Shown: positions 13,834-26,842, numbered from the stretch's first letter. The stretch: 64,000 nucleotides of DNA from Euonymus europaeus (GCA_963580455.1 OY756967.1:394501-458500); one strand, 5' to 3'. Notes: generated by a model from the letters alone, not told the origin. Translations and numbers: made by a program.

Positions 13834-14159
13834 AACTCGGAGTCAACGGATATTCATAAAATCGTTTACGTAAAGAAACCACATTTCGCGGCTAACTAGG
13901 TGAAACGAGACCTACAAGCCACGAGTTCTGAAATCAAAATCCGAAATGCTAGGATTGTAGAGCTCGAAAACTAGTGTGAAATCAAGCTAAAAATCACCGA
14001 ATTCAAAACTCGGAGTCATCGGATATTCATAAAACCGTTTACGTAAAGAAACCACATTTCGCGGGTAACTAGGTGAAACGAGACCTACTAGCCACGAGTT
14101 CTCAAATCAAAATCCGAAACACCAGGATCGTAGAGCTAGAAAAGTAGTGTGAAATCAAG

Positions 14160-15050
14160 CTAAAAATCACCGAATTCAGAACTCGGAGTCAACGGATATT
14201 CATAAAACCGTTTACGTAAAGAAACCAAATTTCGCAGATAACTAGGTGAAACGAGACCTACTTGCCACGAGTTCTGAAATCGAAATCCGAAAACCCAGGA
14301 TTGTAGAGCTCAAAAAGTAGTGTGAAATCAAACTAAAAATCACAAAATTCAGAACTCGGAGTCAACGGATATTCATAAAACCGTTTACGTAAAGAAACCA
14401 CATTTCGCGGCTAACTAGGTGCAACGAGACCTACAAGCCACGAGTTCTGAAATCAAAATCCGAAACGCCAGGATTGTAGAGCTCGAAAAGTAGTGTGAAA
14501 TCAAGCTAGAAATTACCGAATTCAGAACTCGGAGTCAACGGATATTCATAAAACCGTTTACATAAAGAAACCAAAATTCGCAGCTAACTAGGTGAAACGA
14601 GACCTACTAGCCACGAGTTCTGAAATCGAAATCTGAAAACCCAGGATTGTATAGCTCGAAAAGTAGTGTGAAATCAAACTAAAAATCACCGAATTCAGAA
14701 CTCGGAGTCAACCGATATTCATAAAACCGTTTACGTAAAGAAACCACATTTCGCGGCTAACTAGGTGAAACGAGACCTAGTAGCCACGAGTTCTGAAATC
14801 GAAATCCGAAAACCCAAGATTGTAGAGCTCGAAAAGTAGTGTGAAATCAAGCTAAAAATCACCGAATTCAGAACTCGGAGTCAACGGATATTCATAAAAC
14901 CGTTTACGTAAAGAAACCACATTTCGCGGCTAACAAGGTGAAACGAGACCTACAAGCCACGAGTTCTGAAATCAAAATCCGAAATGCTAGGATTGTAGAA
15001 CTCGAAAACTAGTGTGAAATCAAGCTAAAAATCGCCGAATTCAGAACTCG
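14160..15050. repeat. Diverged third copy of the 6.75-7.6 kb block
   Basis: The order CCAAATTTCGCAG, AATCAAACTAAAAATC, GGTGCAACGAG, CCGATATTC, then AATGCTAGG matches 6746-7600 and 8647-9500. The GGTGCAACG markers are 7,435 bp apart (43 monomers minus the four short units between). It has more private changes than the first two copies, so it is probably an older relative of the block. Confidence 0.6.
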
Positions 15051-16089
15051 GAGTCAACGGATATTCATAAAACCGTTTACGTAAAGAAACCACATTTCGC
15101 GGCTAAATTGGTGAATGGAGACCTACTATCCACGAGTTCCGAAATCAAAATCCGAAACGCCAGGATCGTAGAGCTCGAAAATTAGTGTGAAATCAAGCTA
15201 AAAATCACCGAATTCAGAACTCGGAGTCAACGGATATTCATAAAACTGTTTACGTAAAGAAACCACATTTCGCGGCTAACTAGGTGAAACGAGACCTACT
15301 AGCCACGAGTTCTGAAATCGAAATCTGAAACGCCAGGATTGTAGAGCTCGAAAAGTAGTGTGAAATCAAGCTAAAAATCACCGAATTCAGAACTCGGAGT
15401 CAACGGATGTTCATAAAACCGTTTACGTAAAGAAACCACATTTCGCGGCTAACTAGGTGAAATGAGACCTAGTAGCCACGATTTCTGAAATCGAAATCCG
15501 AAAACCCAAGATTGTAGAGCTCGAAAAGTAGTGTGAAATCAAGCTAAAAATCACCGAATTCAGAACTCGGAGTCAACGGATATTCATAAAACCGTTTACG
15601 TAAAGAAACCACATTTCGCGGCTAACTAGGTGAAACGAGACCTACAAGCCACGAGTTCTGAAATCAAAATCTGAAATGCTAGGATTGTAGAATTCGAAAA
15701 CTAGTGTGAAATCAAGCTAAAAATCACCGAATTCAGAACTCGGAGTCAACGTATATTCATAAAACCGTTTACGTAAAGGAACCACATTTCGTGGCTAACT
15801 AGGTGAAACGAGACCTACTAGCCACGAGTTCTGAAATCAAAATCCGAAATTGCAGGATTGTAGAGCTCGAAAAGTAGTATGAAATCAAGCTAAAAATCAC
15901 CGAATTCAGAACTCGGAGTCAGCGGATATTCATAAAAGTGTTTACGTAAAGAAACCACATTTCGCGGCTAAATAGGTGAAACGAGACCTACTAGCCACGA
16001 GTTCTGAAATTGAAATCCGAAAACCCAGGATTGTAGAGCTCGAAAAGTAGTGTGAAATCAAGCTAAAAATCACCGAATTCAGAACTCGG

Positions 16090-17100
16090 AGTCAACGGAT
16101 ATTCATAAAATCGTTTACGTAAAGAAACCACATTTCGCGGCTAACTAGGTGAAACGAGACCTACTAGCCACGAGTTCTGAAATTGAAATCCGAAAACCCA
16201 GGATTGTAGAGCTCAAAAAGTAGTGTGAAATCAAGCTAAAAATCACCGAATTCAGAACTCGGAGTCAACGGATATTCATAAAACCGTTTACGTAAAGAAA
16301 CCACATTTCGCGGCTAACTAGGTGAAACGAGACCTACAAGCCACGAAGTCTGAAATCAAAATCCGAAACGCCAGGATTTTAGAGCTCGAAAAGTAGTGTG
16401 AAATCAAGCTAAAAATCACCGAATTCAGAACTCGGAGTCAACGGTTATTCATAAAACCGTTTACGTAAAGAAACCACATTTCGCGGCTAACTAGGTGAAA
16501 CGAGACCTACTAGCCACGTGTTCTCAAATCAAAATCCGAAACACGAGGATTGTAGAGCTCGAAAATTAGCGTGAAATCAAGCTAAAAATCACCGAATTCA
16601 AAACTCGGAGTCAACGGATATTCATAAAACCGTTTACGTAAAAAAACCACATTTCGCGGGTAACTAGGTGAAACGAGACCAACTAGACACGAGTTCTGAA
16701 ATCAAAATCCGAAACGCCAGGATCGTAGAGCTCGAAAAGTAGTGTGAAATCAAGCTAAAAATCACCGAATTCAGAACTCGGAGTCAACGGATATTCATAA
16801 AACCGTTTACGTAAAGAAACCACATTTCGCGGCTAACTAGGTGAAACGAGACCTACTAGCCACGAGTTCTGAAATTGAAATCCGAAAACCAAGGATTGTA
16901 GAGCTCAAAAAGTAGTGTGAAATCAAGCTAAAAATCACCGAATTCAGAACTCGGAGTCAACGGATATTCATAAAACCGTTTACGTAAAGAAACCACATTT
17001 CGCGGCTAACTAGGTGAAACGAGACCTACAAGCCACGAGTTCTGAAATCAAAATTCGAAACGCCAGGATTGTAGAGCTCGAAAAGTAGTGTGAAATCAAG
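16090..17100. repeat. Approximate 4-monomer duplication (692 bp)
   Basis: The GAAATTGAAATCC / GAGCTCAAAAAG monomer near 16,160-16,230 is repeated 692 bp on, followed in both cases by a CCTACAAGCC monomer. The copies carry private substitutions (CACGAAGTC, AACCAAGG), so the block is older or only partial. Confidence 0.5.
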
Positions 17101-19196
17101 CTAAAAATCACCGAATTCAGAACTCGGAGTCAACGGATATTCATAAAACCGTTTACGTAAAGAAACCACATTTCGCGGCTAACTAGGTGAAACGAGACCT
17201 AGTAGCCACGAGTTCTGAAATCGAAATCCGAAAACCCAAGATTGTAGAGCTCGAAAAGTAGTGTGAAATCAAGCTAAAAATCACCGAATTCAGAACTCGG
17301 AGTCAACGGATATTCATAAAACCGTTTACGTAAAGAAACCGCATTTCGCGGCTAACTAGGTGAAACGAGAACTACAAGCCACGAGTTCTGAAATCAAAAT
17401 CCGAAACGCCAGGATTGTAGAGCTCGAAAAGTAGTGTGAAATCAAGCTAAAAATCAACGAATTCAAAACTCGGAGTCAACGGATATTCATAAAACCGTTT
17501 ACGTAAAGAAACCACATTTCGTAGCTAACTAGGTGAAACGAGACCTACTAGCCACGAGTTCTGAAATCGAAATCCGAAAACCCAAGATTGTAGAGCTCGA
17601 AAAGTAGTGTGAAATCAAGCTAAAAATCACCGAATTCAGAACTCGGAGTCAACGGATATTCATAAAACCGTTTACGTAAAGAAACCACATTTCGCGGCTA
17701 AATAGGTGAAACGAGACCTACTAGCCACGAGTTCTGAAATTGAAATCCGAAAACCCAGGATTGTAGAGCTCGAAAATTAGTGTGAAATCAAGCTAAAAAT
17801 CACCGAATTCAGAAGTCGGAGTCAACGGTTATTCATAAAATCGTTTACGTAAATAAACCACATTTCGCGGCTAACTAGGTGAAACGAGACCTACAAGCCA
17901 CGAGTTCTGAAATCAAAATCCGAAACGCCAGGATTGTAGAGTTTGAAAAGTAGTGTGAAATCAAGCTAAAAATCACCGAATTCAGAACTCGGAGTCAACG
18001 GATATTCATAAAACCGTTTACATAAAGAAACCACATTTCGCGGCTAACTAGGTGAAACGAGACCAACTAGCCACGAGTTCTGAAATCAAAATCCGAAACT
18101 CCAGGATCATAGAGCTCGAAAAGTAGTGTGAAATCAAGCTAAAAATCACCGAATTCAGAACTCGGAGTAAACGGATATTCATAAAACCGTTTACGTAAAG
18201 AAACCACATTTCGCGGCTAAATAGGTGAAACGAGACCAACTAGCCACGAGTTCTCAAATCAAAATCCGAAACACCAGGATTGTAGAGCTCGAAAAGTAGT
18301 GTGAAATCAAGCTAAAAATCACCGAATTCAGAACTCGGAGTCAACGGATATTCATAAAACCGTTTACGTAAAGAAACCACATTTCGCGGCTAACTAGGTG
18401 AAACGAGACCTACTAGCCACGAGTTCTGAAATCAAAATCCGAAAACCCAGGATTGTAGAGCTCGAAAAGTAGTGTGAAATCAAGCTAAAAATCACCGAAT
18501 TCAGAACTCGGAGTCAATGGATATTCATAAAACCGTTTACGTAAAGAAACCACATTTCGCGGCTAAATAGGTGAATCGAGACCTACTAGCCATGAGTTCT
18601 GAAATCGAAATCCGAAATGCCAGGATTCTAGAGCTCGAAAAGTAGTGTAAAATCAAGCTAAAAATCACCGAATTCAGAACTCGGAGTCAACGGATATTCA
18701 TAAAACCGTTTACGTAAAGAAACAACATTTCGCGGCTAACTAGGTGGAACGAGACCTACAAGCCACGAGTTCTGAAATCAAAATTCGAAATTCCAGGATT
18801 GTAGAGCTCGAAAATTAGTGTGAATTCAAGCTGAAAATCACCGAATTCAGAACTCGGAGTCAACGGATATTCATAAAACTGTTTATGTAAAGAAACCACA
18901 TTTCGCGGCTAACTAGGTTAAACGAGACCAACTAGCCATGAGTTCTGAAATCAATATCCGAAAGGCCAGGATCGTAGAGCTCGAAAAGTAGTGTGAAATC
19001 AAGCTAAAAATCACCGAATTCAGAACTCGGAGTCAACGAATATTCATAAAACTGTTTACGTAAAGAAACCACATTTCGCGGCTAAATAGGTGAATCGAGA
19101 CCTACTAGCCACGAGTTCTGAAATCAAAATCTGAAATGCCAGGATCGTAGAGCTCGAAAAGTAGTGTGAAATCAAGCTAAAAATCACCGAATTCAG

Positions 19197-19368
19197 AACT
19201 CGGAGTCAACGGATATTCATAAAACCGTTTACGTAAAGAAACCACATTTCCAGGCTAACAAGGTGAAACGAGACCAACTAGCCACGAGTTCTGAAATCAA
19301 AATCCGAAACGCCAGGATCGTAGAGCTCGAAAGTAGTGTGAAATCAAGCTAAAAATCATCGAATTCAG
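19197..19368. repeat. 172-bp monomer (GCTCGAAAGTAG)
   Basis: One A is missing from the usual CGAAAAGTAG run. The same unit has TTTCCAGGCTAACAAGG. It is copied 691 bp downstream. Confidence 0.92.
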
Positions 19369-19887
19369 AACTCGAAGTCAACGGATATTCATAAATCCGT
19401 TTACGTAAAGAAACCACATTGCGCGGCTAAATAGGTGAAACGAGACCAACTAGCCAAGAGTTCTGAAATCAAAATCCGAAATGCCAGGATTGTAGAGCTC
19501 GAAAAGTAGTGTGAAATCAAGCTAAAAATCACCGAATTCAGAACTCGGAGTCAACGGATATTCATAAAACCGTTTACGTAAAGAAACCACATTTCGCGGC
19601 TAACTAGGTGAAACGAGACCTACTAGCCACGAGTTCTGAAATCAAAATCCGAAACGCCAGGATCGTAGAGCTCGAAAAGTAGTGTGAAATCAAGCTAAAA
19701 ATCACCGAATTCAGAACTCGGAGTCAATGGTTATTCATAAAACCGTTTACGTAAAGAAACCACATTTCGCGGCTAACTAGGTGAAACGAGACCAACTAGC
19801 CACGAGTTCTGAAATCAAAATCCGAAATTCCAGGATCGTAGAGCTCGAAAAGTAGTGTGAAATCAAGCTAAAAATCACCGAATTCAG

Positions 19888-20059
19888 AACTCGGAGTCAA
19901 CGGATATTCATAAAACCGTTTACGTAAAGAAACCACATTTCCAGGCTAACAAGGTGAAACGAGACCAACTAGCCACGAGTTCTGAAATCAAAATCCGAAA
20001 CGCCAGGATCGTAGAGCTCGAAAGTAGTGTGAAATCAAGCTAAAAATCACCGAATTCAG
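19888..20059. repeat. 172-bp monomer, copy of the one at 19,197
   Basis: It carries the same missing A in CGAAAGTAG and the same TTTCCAGGCTAACAAGG, 691 bp after the first. It marks a 4-monomer tandem duplication. Confidence 0.92.
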
Positions 20060-21097
20060 AACTCGAAGTCAACGGATATTCATAAATCCGTTTACGTAAA
20101 GAAACCACATTGCGCGGCTAAATAGGTGAAACGAGACCAACTAGCCAAGAGTTCTGAAATCAAAATCCGAAATGCCAGGATTGTAGAGCTCGAAAAGTAG
20201 TGTGAAATCAAGCTAAAAATCACCGAATTCAGAACTCGGAGTCAACGGATATTCATAAAACCGTTTACGTAAAGAAACCACATTTCGCGGCTAACTAGGT
20301 GAAACGAGACCTACTAGCCACGAGTTCTGAAATCAAAATCCGAAACGCCAGGATCGTAGAGCTCGAAAAGTAGTGTGAAATCAAGCTAAAAATCACCGAA
20401 TTCAGAACTCGGAGTCAATGGATATTCATAAAACCGTTTACGTAAAGAAACCACATTTCGCGGCTAACTAGGTGAAACGAGACCAACTAGCCACGAGTTC
20501 TGAAATCAAAATCCGAAATGCCAGGATCGTAGAGCTCGAAAAGTAGTGTGAAATCAAGCTAAAAATCACCGAATTCAGAACTCGGAGTCAACGGATATTC
20601 ATAAAACCGTTTACGTATAGAAACCACATTTCGCGGCTAACTGGGTGAAACGAGACCAACTAGCCACGAGTTCTGAAATCAAAATTCGAAATGCCAGGAT
20701 CGTAGAGCTCGAAAAGTAGTGTGAAATCAAGCTAAAAATCACCGAATTCAGAACTCGGAGTCAACGGATATTCATAAAACCGTTTACGTAAAGAAACCAC
20801 ATTTCGCGGCTAACTAGGTGAAACGAGACCAACTAGCCACGAGTTCTGAAATCAAAATCCGAAACGCCAGGATCGTAGAGCTCAAAAAGTAGTGTGAAAT
20901 CAAGCTAAAAATCACCGAATTCAGAACTCGGAGTCAACGGATATTCATAAAACCGTTTACGTAAAGAAACCACATTTCGCGGCTAACTAGGTGAAACGAG
21001 ACCAACTAGCCACAAGTTCAAAAATCAAAATCCGAAACGCCAGGATCGTAGAGCTCGAAAAGTAGTGTGAAATCAAGCTAAAAATCACCGAATTCAG

Positions 21098-22481
21098 AAC
21101 TCGGAGTCAACGGATATTCATAAAACCGTTTACGTAAAGAAACCACATTTCGCGGCTAAATAGGTGAAACGAGACCAACTAGCCACGAGTTCTGAAATCA
21201 AAATCCGAAACACCAGGATCGTAGAGCTCGAAAAGTAGTGTGAAATCAAGCTAAAAATCACCGAATTCAGAACTCGGAGTCAACGGATATTCATAAATCC
21301 GTTTACGTAAAGAAACCACATTGCGCGGCTAAATAGGTGAAACGAGACCAACTAGCCACGAGTTCTTAAATCAAAATCCGAAACGCCAGGATTGTAGAGC
21401 TCGAAAAGTAGTGTGAAATCAAGCTAAAAATCACCGAATTCAGAAGTCGGAGTCAACGTATATTCATAAAACCGTTTACGTAAAGAAACCACATTTCGCG
21501 GCTAACTAGGTGAAACGAGACCTACTAGCCACGAGTTCTGAAATCAAAATCCGAAACTCCAGGATTGTAGAGCTCGAAAAGTAGTGTGAAATCAAACTAA
21601 AAATCACCGAATTCAGAACTCGGAGTCAACGGATATTCATAAAACCGTTTACGTAAAGAAACCACATTTTGCGGCTAACTAGGTGAAACGAGACCAACTA
21701 GCCACGAGTTCTGAAATCAAAATCCGAAATACCAGGATCGTAGAGCTCGAAAAGTAGTGTGAAATCAAGCTAAAAATCACCGAATTCAGAACTCGGAGTC
21801 AACGGATATTCATAAAACCGTTTACGTAAAGAAACCACATTTCGCGGCTAAATAGGTGAAACGAGACCAACTAGCCACGAGTTCTGAAATCAAAATCCGA
21901 AACACCAGGATCGTAGAGCTCGAAAAGTAGTGTGAAATCAAGCTAAAAATCACCGAATTCAGAACTCGGAGTCAACGGATATTCATAAATCCGTTTACGT
22001 AAAGAAACCACATTGCGCGGCTAAATAGGTGAAACGAGACCAACTATCCACGAGTTCTTAAATCAAAATCCGAAACGCCAGGATTGTAGAGCTCGAAAAG
22101 TAGTGTGAAATCAAGCTAAAAATCACCGAATTCAGAAGTCGGAGTCAACGTATATTCATAAAACCGTTTACGTAAAGAAACCACATTTCGCGGCTAACTA
22201 GGTGAAACGAGACCTACTAGCCACGAGTTCTGAAATCAAAATCCGAAACTCCAGGATTGTAGAGCTCGAAAAGTAGTGTGAAATCAAACTAAAAATCACC
22301 GAATTCAGAACTCGGAGTCAACGGATATTCATAAAACCGTTTACGTAAAGAAACCACATTTTGCGGCTAACTAGGTGAAACGAGACCAACTAGCCACGAG
22401 TTCTGAAATCAAAATCCGAAATACCAGGATCGTAGAGCTCGAAAAGTAGTGTGAAATCAAGCTAAAAATCACCGAATTCAG
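21098..22481. repeat. 4-monomer tandem duplication (692 bp)
   Basis: Copy 1 (21098-21789) and copy 2 (21790-22481) share ATAAATCCG with CATTGCGCGG, GTTCTTAAATC, CAGAAGTCGGAGTCAACG, AACTCCAGG with AATCAAACT, and CATTTTGCGG with AATACCAGG, in that order. Only one difference was noticed (AGCCACG against ATCCACG near 21,356 and 22,048), so this is a recent event. Confidence 0.9.
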
Positions 22482-22759
22482 AACTCGGAGTCAACGGATA
22501 TTCATAAAACCGTTTACGTAAAGAAACCACATTTCCAGGCTAACTAGGTGAAACGAGACCAACTAGCCACGAGTTCTGAAATCAAAATCCGAAACGCCAG
22601 GATCGTAGAGCTCGAAAAGTAGTGTGAAATCAAGCTAAAAATCACCGAATTCAGAACTCGGAGTCAACGGATATTCATAAAACCGTTTACGTAAAGAAAC
22701 CACATTTCGCGGCTAACTAGGTGAAACGAGACCAACTAGCCACGAGTTCTGAAATCAAA

Positions 22760-25700
22760 ATCCGAAATGTCAGGATCGTAGAGCTCGAAAAGTAGTGTGA
22801 AATCAAGCTAAAAATCCCCGAATTCAGAACTCGGAGTCAACGGATATTCATAAAACCGTTTACGTAAAGAAACCACATTTCGCGGCTAACTAGGTGAAAC
22901 GAGACCTACTAGCCATGAGTTCTGAAATCAAAATCCGAAACGCCAGGATTGTAGAGCTCGAAACGTAGTATGAAATCAAGCTAAAAATCACCGAATTCAG
23001 AACTCGGAGTCAACGGATATTCATAAAACCGTTTACGTAAAGAAACCACATTTCGCGGCTAACTAGGTGAAACAAGACCAACTGGCCACGAGTTCTGAAA
23101 TCAAAATCCGAAACGCCAGGATCGTAGAGCTCGAAAAGTAATGTGAAATCAAGCTAAAAATCACCGAATTCAGAACTCGGAGTCAACGGATATTCATAAA
23201 ACCGTTTACGTAAAGAAACCACATTTCGCGGCTAACTAGGTGAAACGAGACCAACTAGCCACGAGTTCTGAAATCAAAATCCAAAACTCCAGGATCGTAG
23301 AGATCAAAAAGTAGTGTGAAATCAAGCTAAAAATCACCGAATTCAGAACTCAGAGTCAACGGATATTCATAAAACTGTTTACGTAAAGAAACCACATTTC
23401 GCGGCTAACTAGGTGAAACGAGACCAACTAGCCACGAGTTCTGAAATCAAAATCCGAAACGCCAGGATCGTAGAGCTCGAAAAGTAGTGTGAAATCAAGC
23501 TAAAAATCAGCGAATTCAGAACTCGGAGTCAACGGATAATCATAAAACTGTTTACGTAAAGAAACCACATTTCGCGGCTAAATAGGTGAATCGAGACCTT
23601 CTAGCCACGAGTTCTGAAATCAAAATCTGAAAAGCCAGGATCGTAGAGCTCGAAAAGTAGTGTGAAATCAATCTAAAAATCATCGAATTCAGAACTCGGA
23701 GTCAACGGATATTCATAAATCCGTTTACGTAAAGAAACCACATTTCGCGGCTAACTAGGTGAAACGAGACCAACTAGCAACGAGTTCTGAAATCAAAATC
23801 CGAAATGCCAGGATCGTAGAGCTCGAAAAGTAGTGTGAAATCAAGCTAAAAATCACCGAATTCAGAACTCGGAGTCAACGGATATTCATAAAACCGTTTA
23901 CGTAAATAAACCACATTTCGCGGCTAACTAGGTGAAACGAGACCTACTAGCCATGAGTTCTGAAATCAAAATCCGAAACCCCAAGATCGTAGAGCTCAAA
24001 AAGTAGTGTGAAATCAAGCTAAAAATCACCGAATTCAGAACTCGGAGTCAACGGATATTCATAAAACCGTTTACGTAAAGAAACCACATTTCGCGGCTAA
24101 CTAGGTGAAACGAGACCAACTAGCCACGAGTTCTGAAATCAAAATCCGAAACGCTAGAATCGTAGAGCTCGAAAAGTAGTCTGAAATCAAGCTAAAAATG
24201 ACCGAATTCAGAACTCGGAGTCAACGGATATTCATAAAACCGTTTACGTAAAGAAACCACATTGCGCGGCTAACTAGGTGAAACGAGACCTACTAGCCAA
24301 GAGTTCTGAAATAAAAATCCGAAACTCCAGGATCGTAGAGCTCGAAAAGTAGTGTGAAATCAAGCTAAAAGCACCGAATTCAGAACTCGGAGTCAACGGA
24401 TATTCATAAAACCGTTTACGTAAAGAAACCACATTTCGCGGCTAACTAGGTGAAACGAGACCTACTAGCCACGAGTTCTGAAATCAAAATCCGAAATGCC
24501 AGGATTGTAGAGCTCGAAAAGTAGTGTGAAATCAAACTAAAAATCACCGAATTCAGAACTCGGAGTCAACGGATATTCATAAAACCGTTTACGTAAAGAA
24601 ACCACATTTCGCGGCTAAATAGGTGAATCGAGACCTACTAGCCACGATTTCTGAAATCAAAATCCGAAACGCCAGGATCGTAGAGCTCGAAAAGTAGTGT
24701 GAAATCAAGCTAAAAATCACCGAATTCAGAACTCGGAGTCAACGGATATTCATAAAACCGTTTACGTAAAGAAACCACATTTCCAGGCTAACTTGGTGAA
24801 ACGAGACCAACTAGCCACGAGTTCTGAAATCAAAATCGGAAACGCCAGGATCGTAGAGCTTGAAAAGTAGTGTGAAATCAAGCTAAAAATCACCGAATTC
24901 AGAACTCGGAGTCAACGGATATTCATAAAACCGTTTACGTAAAGAAACCACATTTCCAGGCTAACTAGGTGAAACGAGACCAACTAGCCACGAGTTCTGA
25001 AATCAAAATCCAAAACGCCAGGATCGTAGAGCTCGAAAAGTAGTGTGAAATCAAGCTAAAAATCACCGAATTCAGAACTCGGAGTCAACGGATATTCATA
25101 AAACCGTTTACGTAAAGAAACCACATTTCGAGGCTAACTAGGTGAAACGAGACCAACTAGCCACGAGTTCTGAAATCAAAATCCGAAACGCCAGGATCGT
25201 AGAGCTCGAAAAGTAGTGTGAAATCAAGCTAAAAATCCCCGAATTCAGAACTCGGAGTCAACGGATATTCATAAAACCGTTTACGTAAAGAAACCACATT
25301 TCGCGGCTAACTAGGTGAAACGAGACCTACTAGCCATGAGTTCTGAAATCAAAATCCGAAACCCCAGGATTGTAGAGCTCGAAACGTAGTATGAAATCAA
25401 GCTAAAAATCACCGAATTCAGAACTCGGAGTCAACGGATATTCATAAAACCGTTTACGTAAAGAAACCACATTTCGCGGCTAACTAGGTGAAACAAGACC
25501 AACTGGCCACGAGTTCTGAAATCAAAATCCGAAACGCCAGGATCGTAGAGCTCGAAAAGTAGTGTGAAATCAAGCTAAAAATCACCGAATTCAGAACTCG
25601 GAGTCAACGGATATTCATAAAACCGTTTACGTAAAGAAACCACATTTCGCGGCTAACTAGGTGAAACGAGACCAACTAGCCACGAGTTCTGAAATCAAAA

Positions 25701-26842
25701 TCCGAAACTCCAGGATCGTAGAGATCAAAAAGTAGTGTGAAATCAAGCTAAAAATCACCGAATTCAGAACTCGGAGTCAACGGATATTCATAAAACTGTT
25801 TACGTAAAGAAACCACATTTCGCGGCTAACTAGGTGAAACGAGACCAACTAGCCACGAGTTCTGAAATCAAAATCCGAAACGCCAGGATCGTAGAGCTCG
25901 AAAAGTAGTGTGAAATCAAGCTAAAAATCAGCGAATTCAGAACTCGGAGTCAACGGATATTCATAAAACTGTTTACGTAAAGAAACCACATTTCGCGGCT
26001 AAATAGGTGAATCGAGACCTTCTAGCCACGAGTTCTGAAATCAAAATCTGAAAAGCCAGGATCGTAGAGCTCGAAAAGTAGTGTGAAATCAATCTAAAAA
26101 TCATCGAATTCAGAACTCGGAGTCAACGGATATTCATAAATCCGTTTACGTAAAGAAACCACATTTCGCGGCTAACTAGGTGAAACGAGACCAACTAGCA
26201 ACGAGTTCTGAAATCAAAATCCGAAACGCCAGGATCGTAGAGCTCGAAAAGTAGTGTGAAATCAAGCTAAAAATCACCGAATTCAGAACTCGGAGTCAAC
26301 GGATATTCATAAAACCGTTTACGTAAATAAACCACATTTCGCGGCTAACTAGGTGAAACGAGACCTACTAGCCATGAGTTCTGAAATCAAAATCCGAAAC
26401 CCCAAGATCGTAGAGCTCAAAAAGTAGTGTGAAATCAAGCTAAAAATCACCGAATTCAGAACTCGGAGTCAACGGATATTCATAAAACCGTTTACGTAAA
26501 GAAACCACATTTCGCGGCTAACTAGGTGAAACGAGACCAACTAGCCACGAGTTCTGAAATCAAAATCCGAAACGCTAGAATCGTAGAGCTCGAAAAGTAG
26601 TGTGAAATCAAGGTAAAAATGACCGAATTCAGAACTCGGAGTCAACGGATATTCATAAAACCGTTTACGTAAAGAAACCACATTGCGCGGCTAACAAGGT
26701 GAAACGAGACCTACTAGCCACGAGTTCTGAAATAAAAATCCGAAACTCCAGGATCGTAGAGCTCGAAAAGTAGTGTGAAATCAAGCTAAAAATCACCGAA
26801 TTCAGAACTCGGAGTCAACGGATATTCATAAAACCGTTTACG
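22760..26842. repeat. 14-monomer block copy (2,421 bp offset)
   Basis: About 22760-24420 matches about 25180-26842. Shared markers are AAAAATCCCCG, GCCATGAG with CGAAACGTAGTATG, AACAAGACCAACTGG, GAGATCAAAAAG, CAGCGAATTC, CCTTCTAGCC with TGAAAAGCC, TCAATCT with TCATCG, AGCAACGAG and AACGCTAGAATCG with ATGACCG. The offset is one base short of 14 units because of the short monomer at 24212. The early part of the block recurs at 31.4 and 35.2 kb. Confidence 0.88.
24212..24383. repeat. 172-bp monomer (CTAAAAGCACCG)
   Basis: CTAAAAATCACCG is replaced by CTAAAAGCACCG, a net loss of one base. Its block partner 14 monomers downstream (near 26.78 kb) keeps full length, so this deletion arose after that duplication. 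It is the only short monomer without a copy in the window. Confidence 0.9.

Larger units (their letters stand above)
10730..14085. repeat. 11-monomer tandem duplication (1,902 bp)
   Basis: About 10730-12631 is followed by a copy at about 12632-14085. Shared rare markers are TAGACCTCGAAAAG (11019 and 12921), GTGAAATAAAGC, CTCCAGGATCATAG (about 11528 and 13430), GAGTAAACGG, GGTCAAACGAG, GAGCTGGAAAAG, the 172-bp monomer and GAGTCATCGG. Similarity stops near 14,085, where CCTAC replaces CCAAC. Confidence 0.85.
1..18840. repeat. Zone 1: heterogeneous satellite subfamilies
   Basis: Monomers here mostly carry GATTGTAG (T at 123), and many carry CCTACAAGCC, AAAACCCA(A/G)GATT, GAAATTGAAATCC, GCTAAATAGG or GTTCTCAAATC. 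Seven of the 12 short monomers in the window fall here, and CpG-transition variants (TTTACATAAAG, AATGCCAGG, CATTTTGCGG) are frequent. Block copies use 4-, 5-, 7-, 11-, 13-, 14- and 43-monomer shifts. The greater diversity suggests an older or less recently homogenised part of the array. The right edge is gradual. Confidence 0.7.
19197..20578. repeat. 4-monomer tandem duplication (691 bp)
   Basis: Copy 1 is 19197-19887 and copy 2 is 19888-20578. Both contain TTTCCAGGCTAACAAGG, the missing A in CGAAAGTAG, ACTCGAAGTC, ATAAATCCG with CATTGCGCGG, AGCCAAGAG and GAGTCAATGG. Differences that I see include TCATCG against TCACCG, GGTTATTC against GGATATTC and AATTCCAGG against AATGCCAGG. Confidence 0.9.

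Noticed and set aside
18048..18239. 63-codon open frame on the minus strand, almost the same product as at 1274-1465
   Set aside because: Similarity comes from the shared satellite monomers, not from protein conservation. A 173-bp unit changes frame at each repeat, so no long reading frame can persist.
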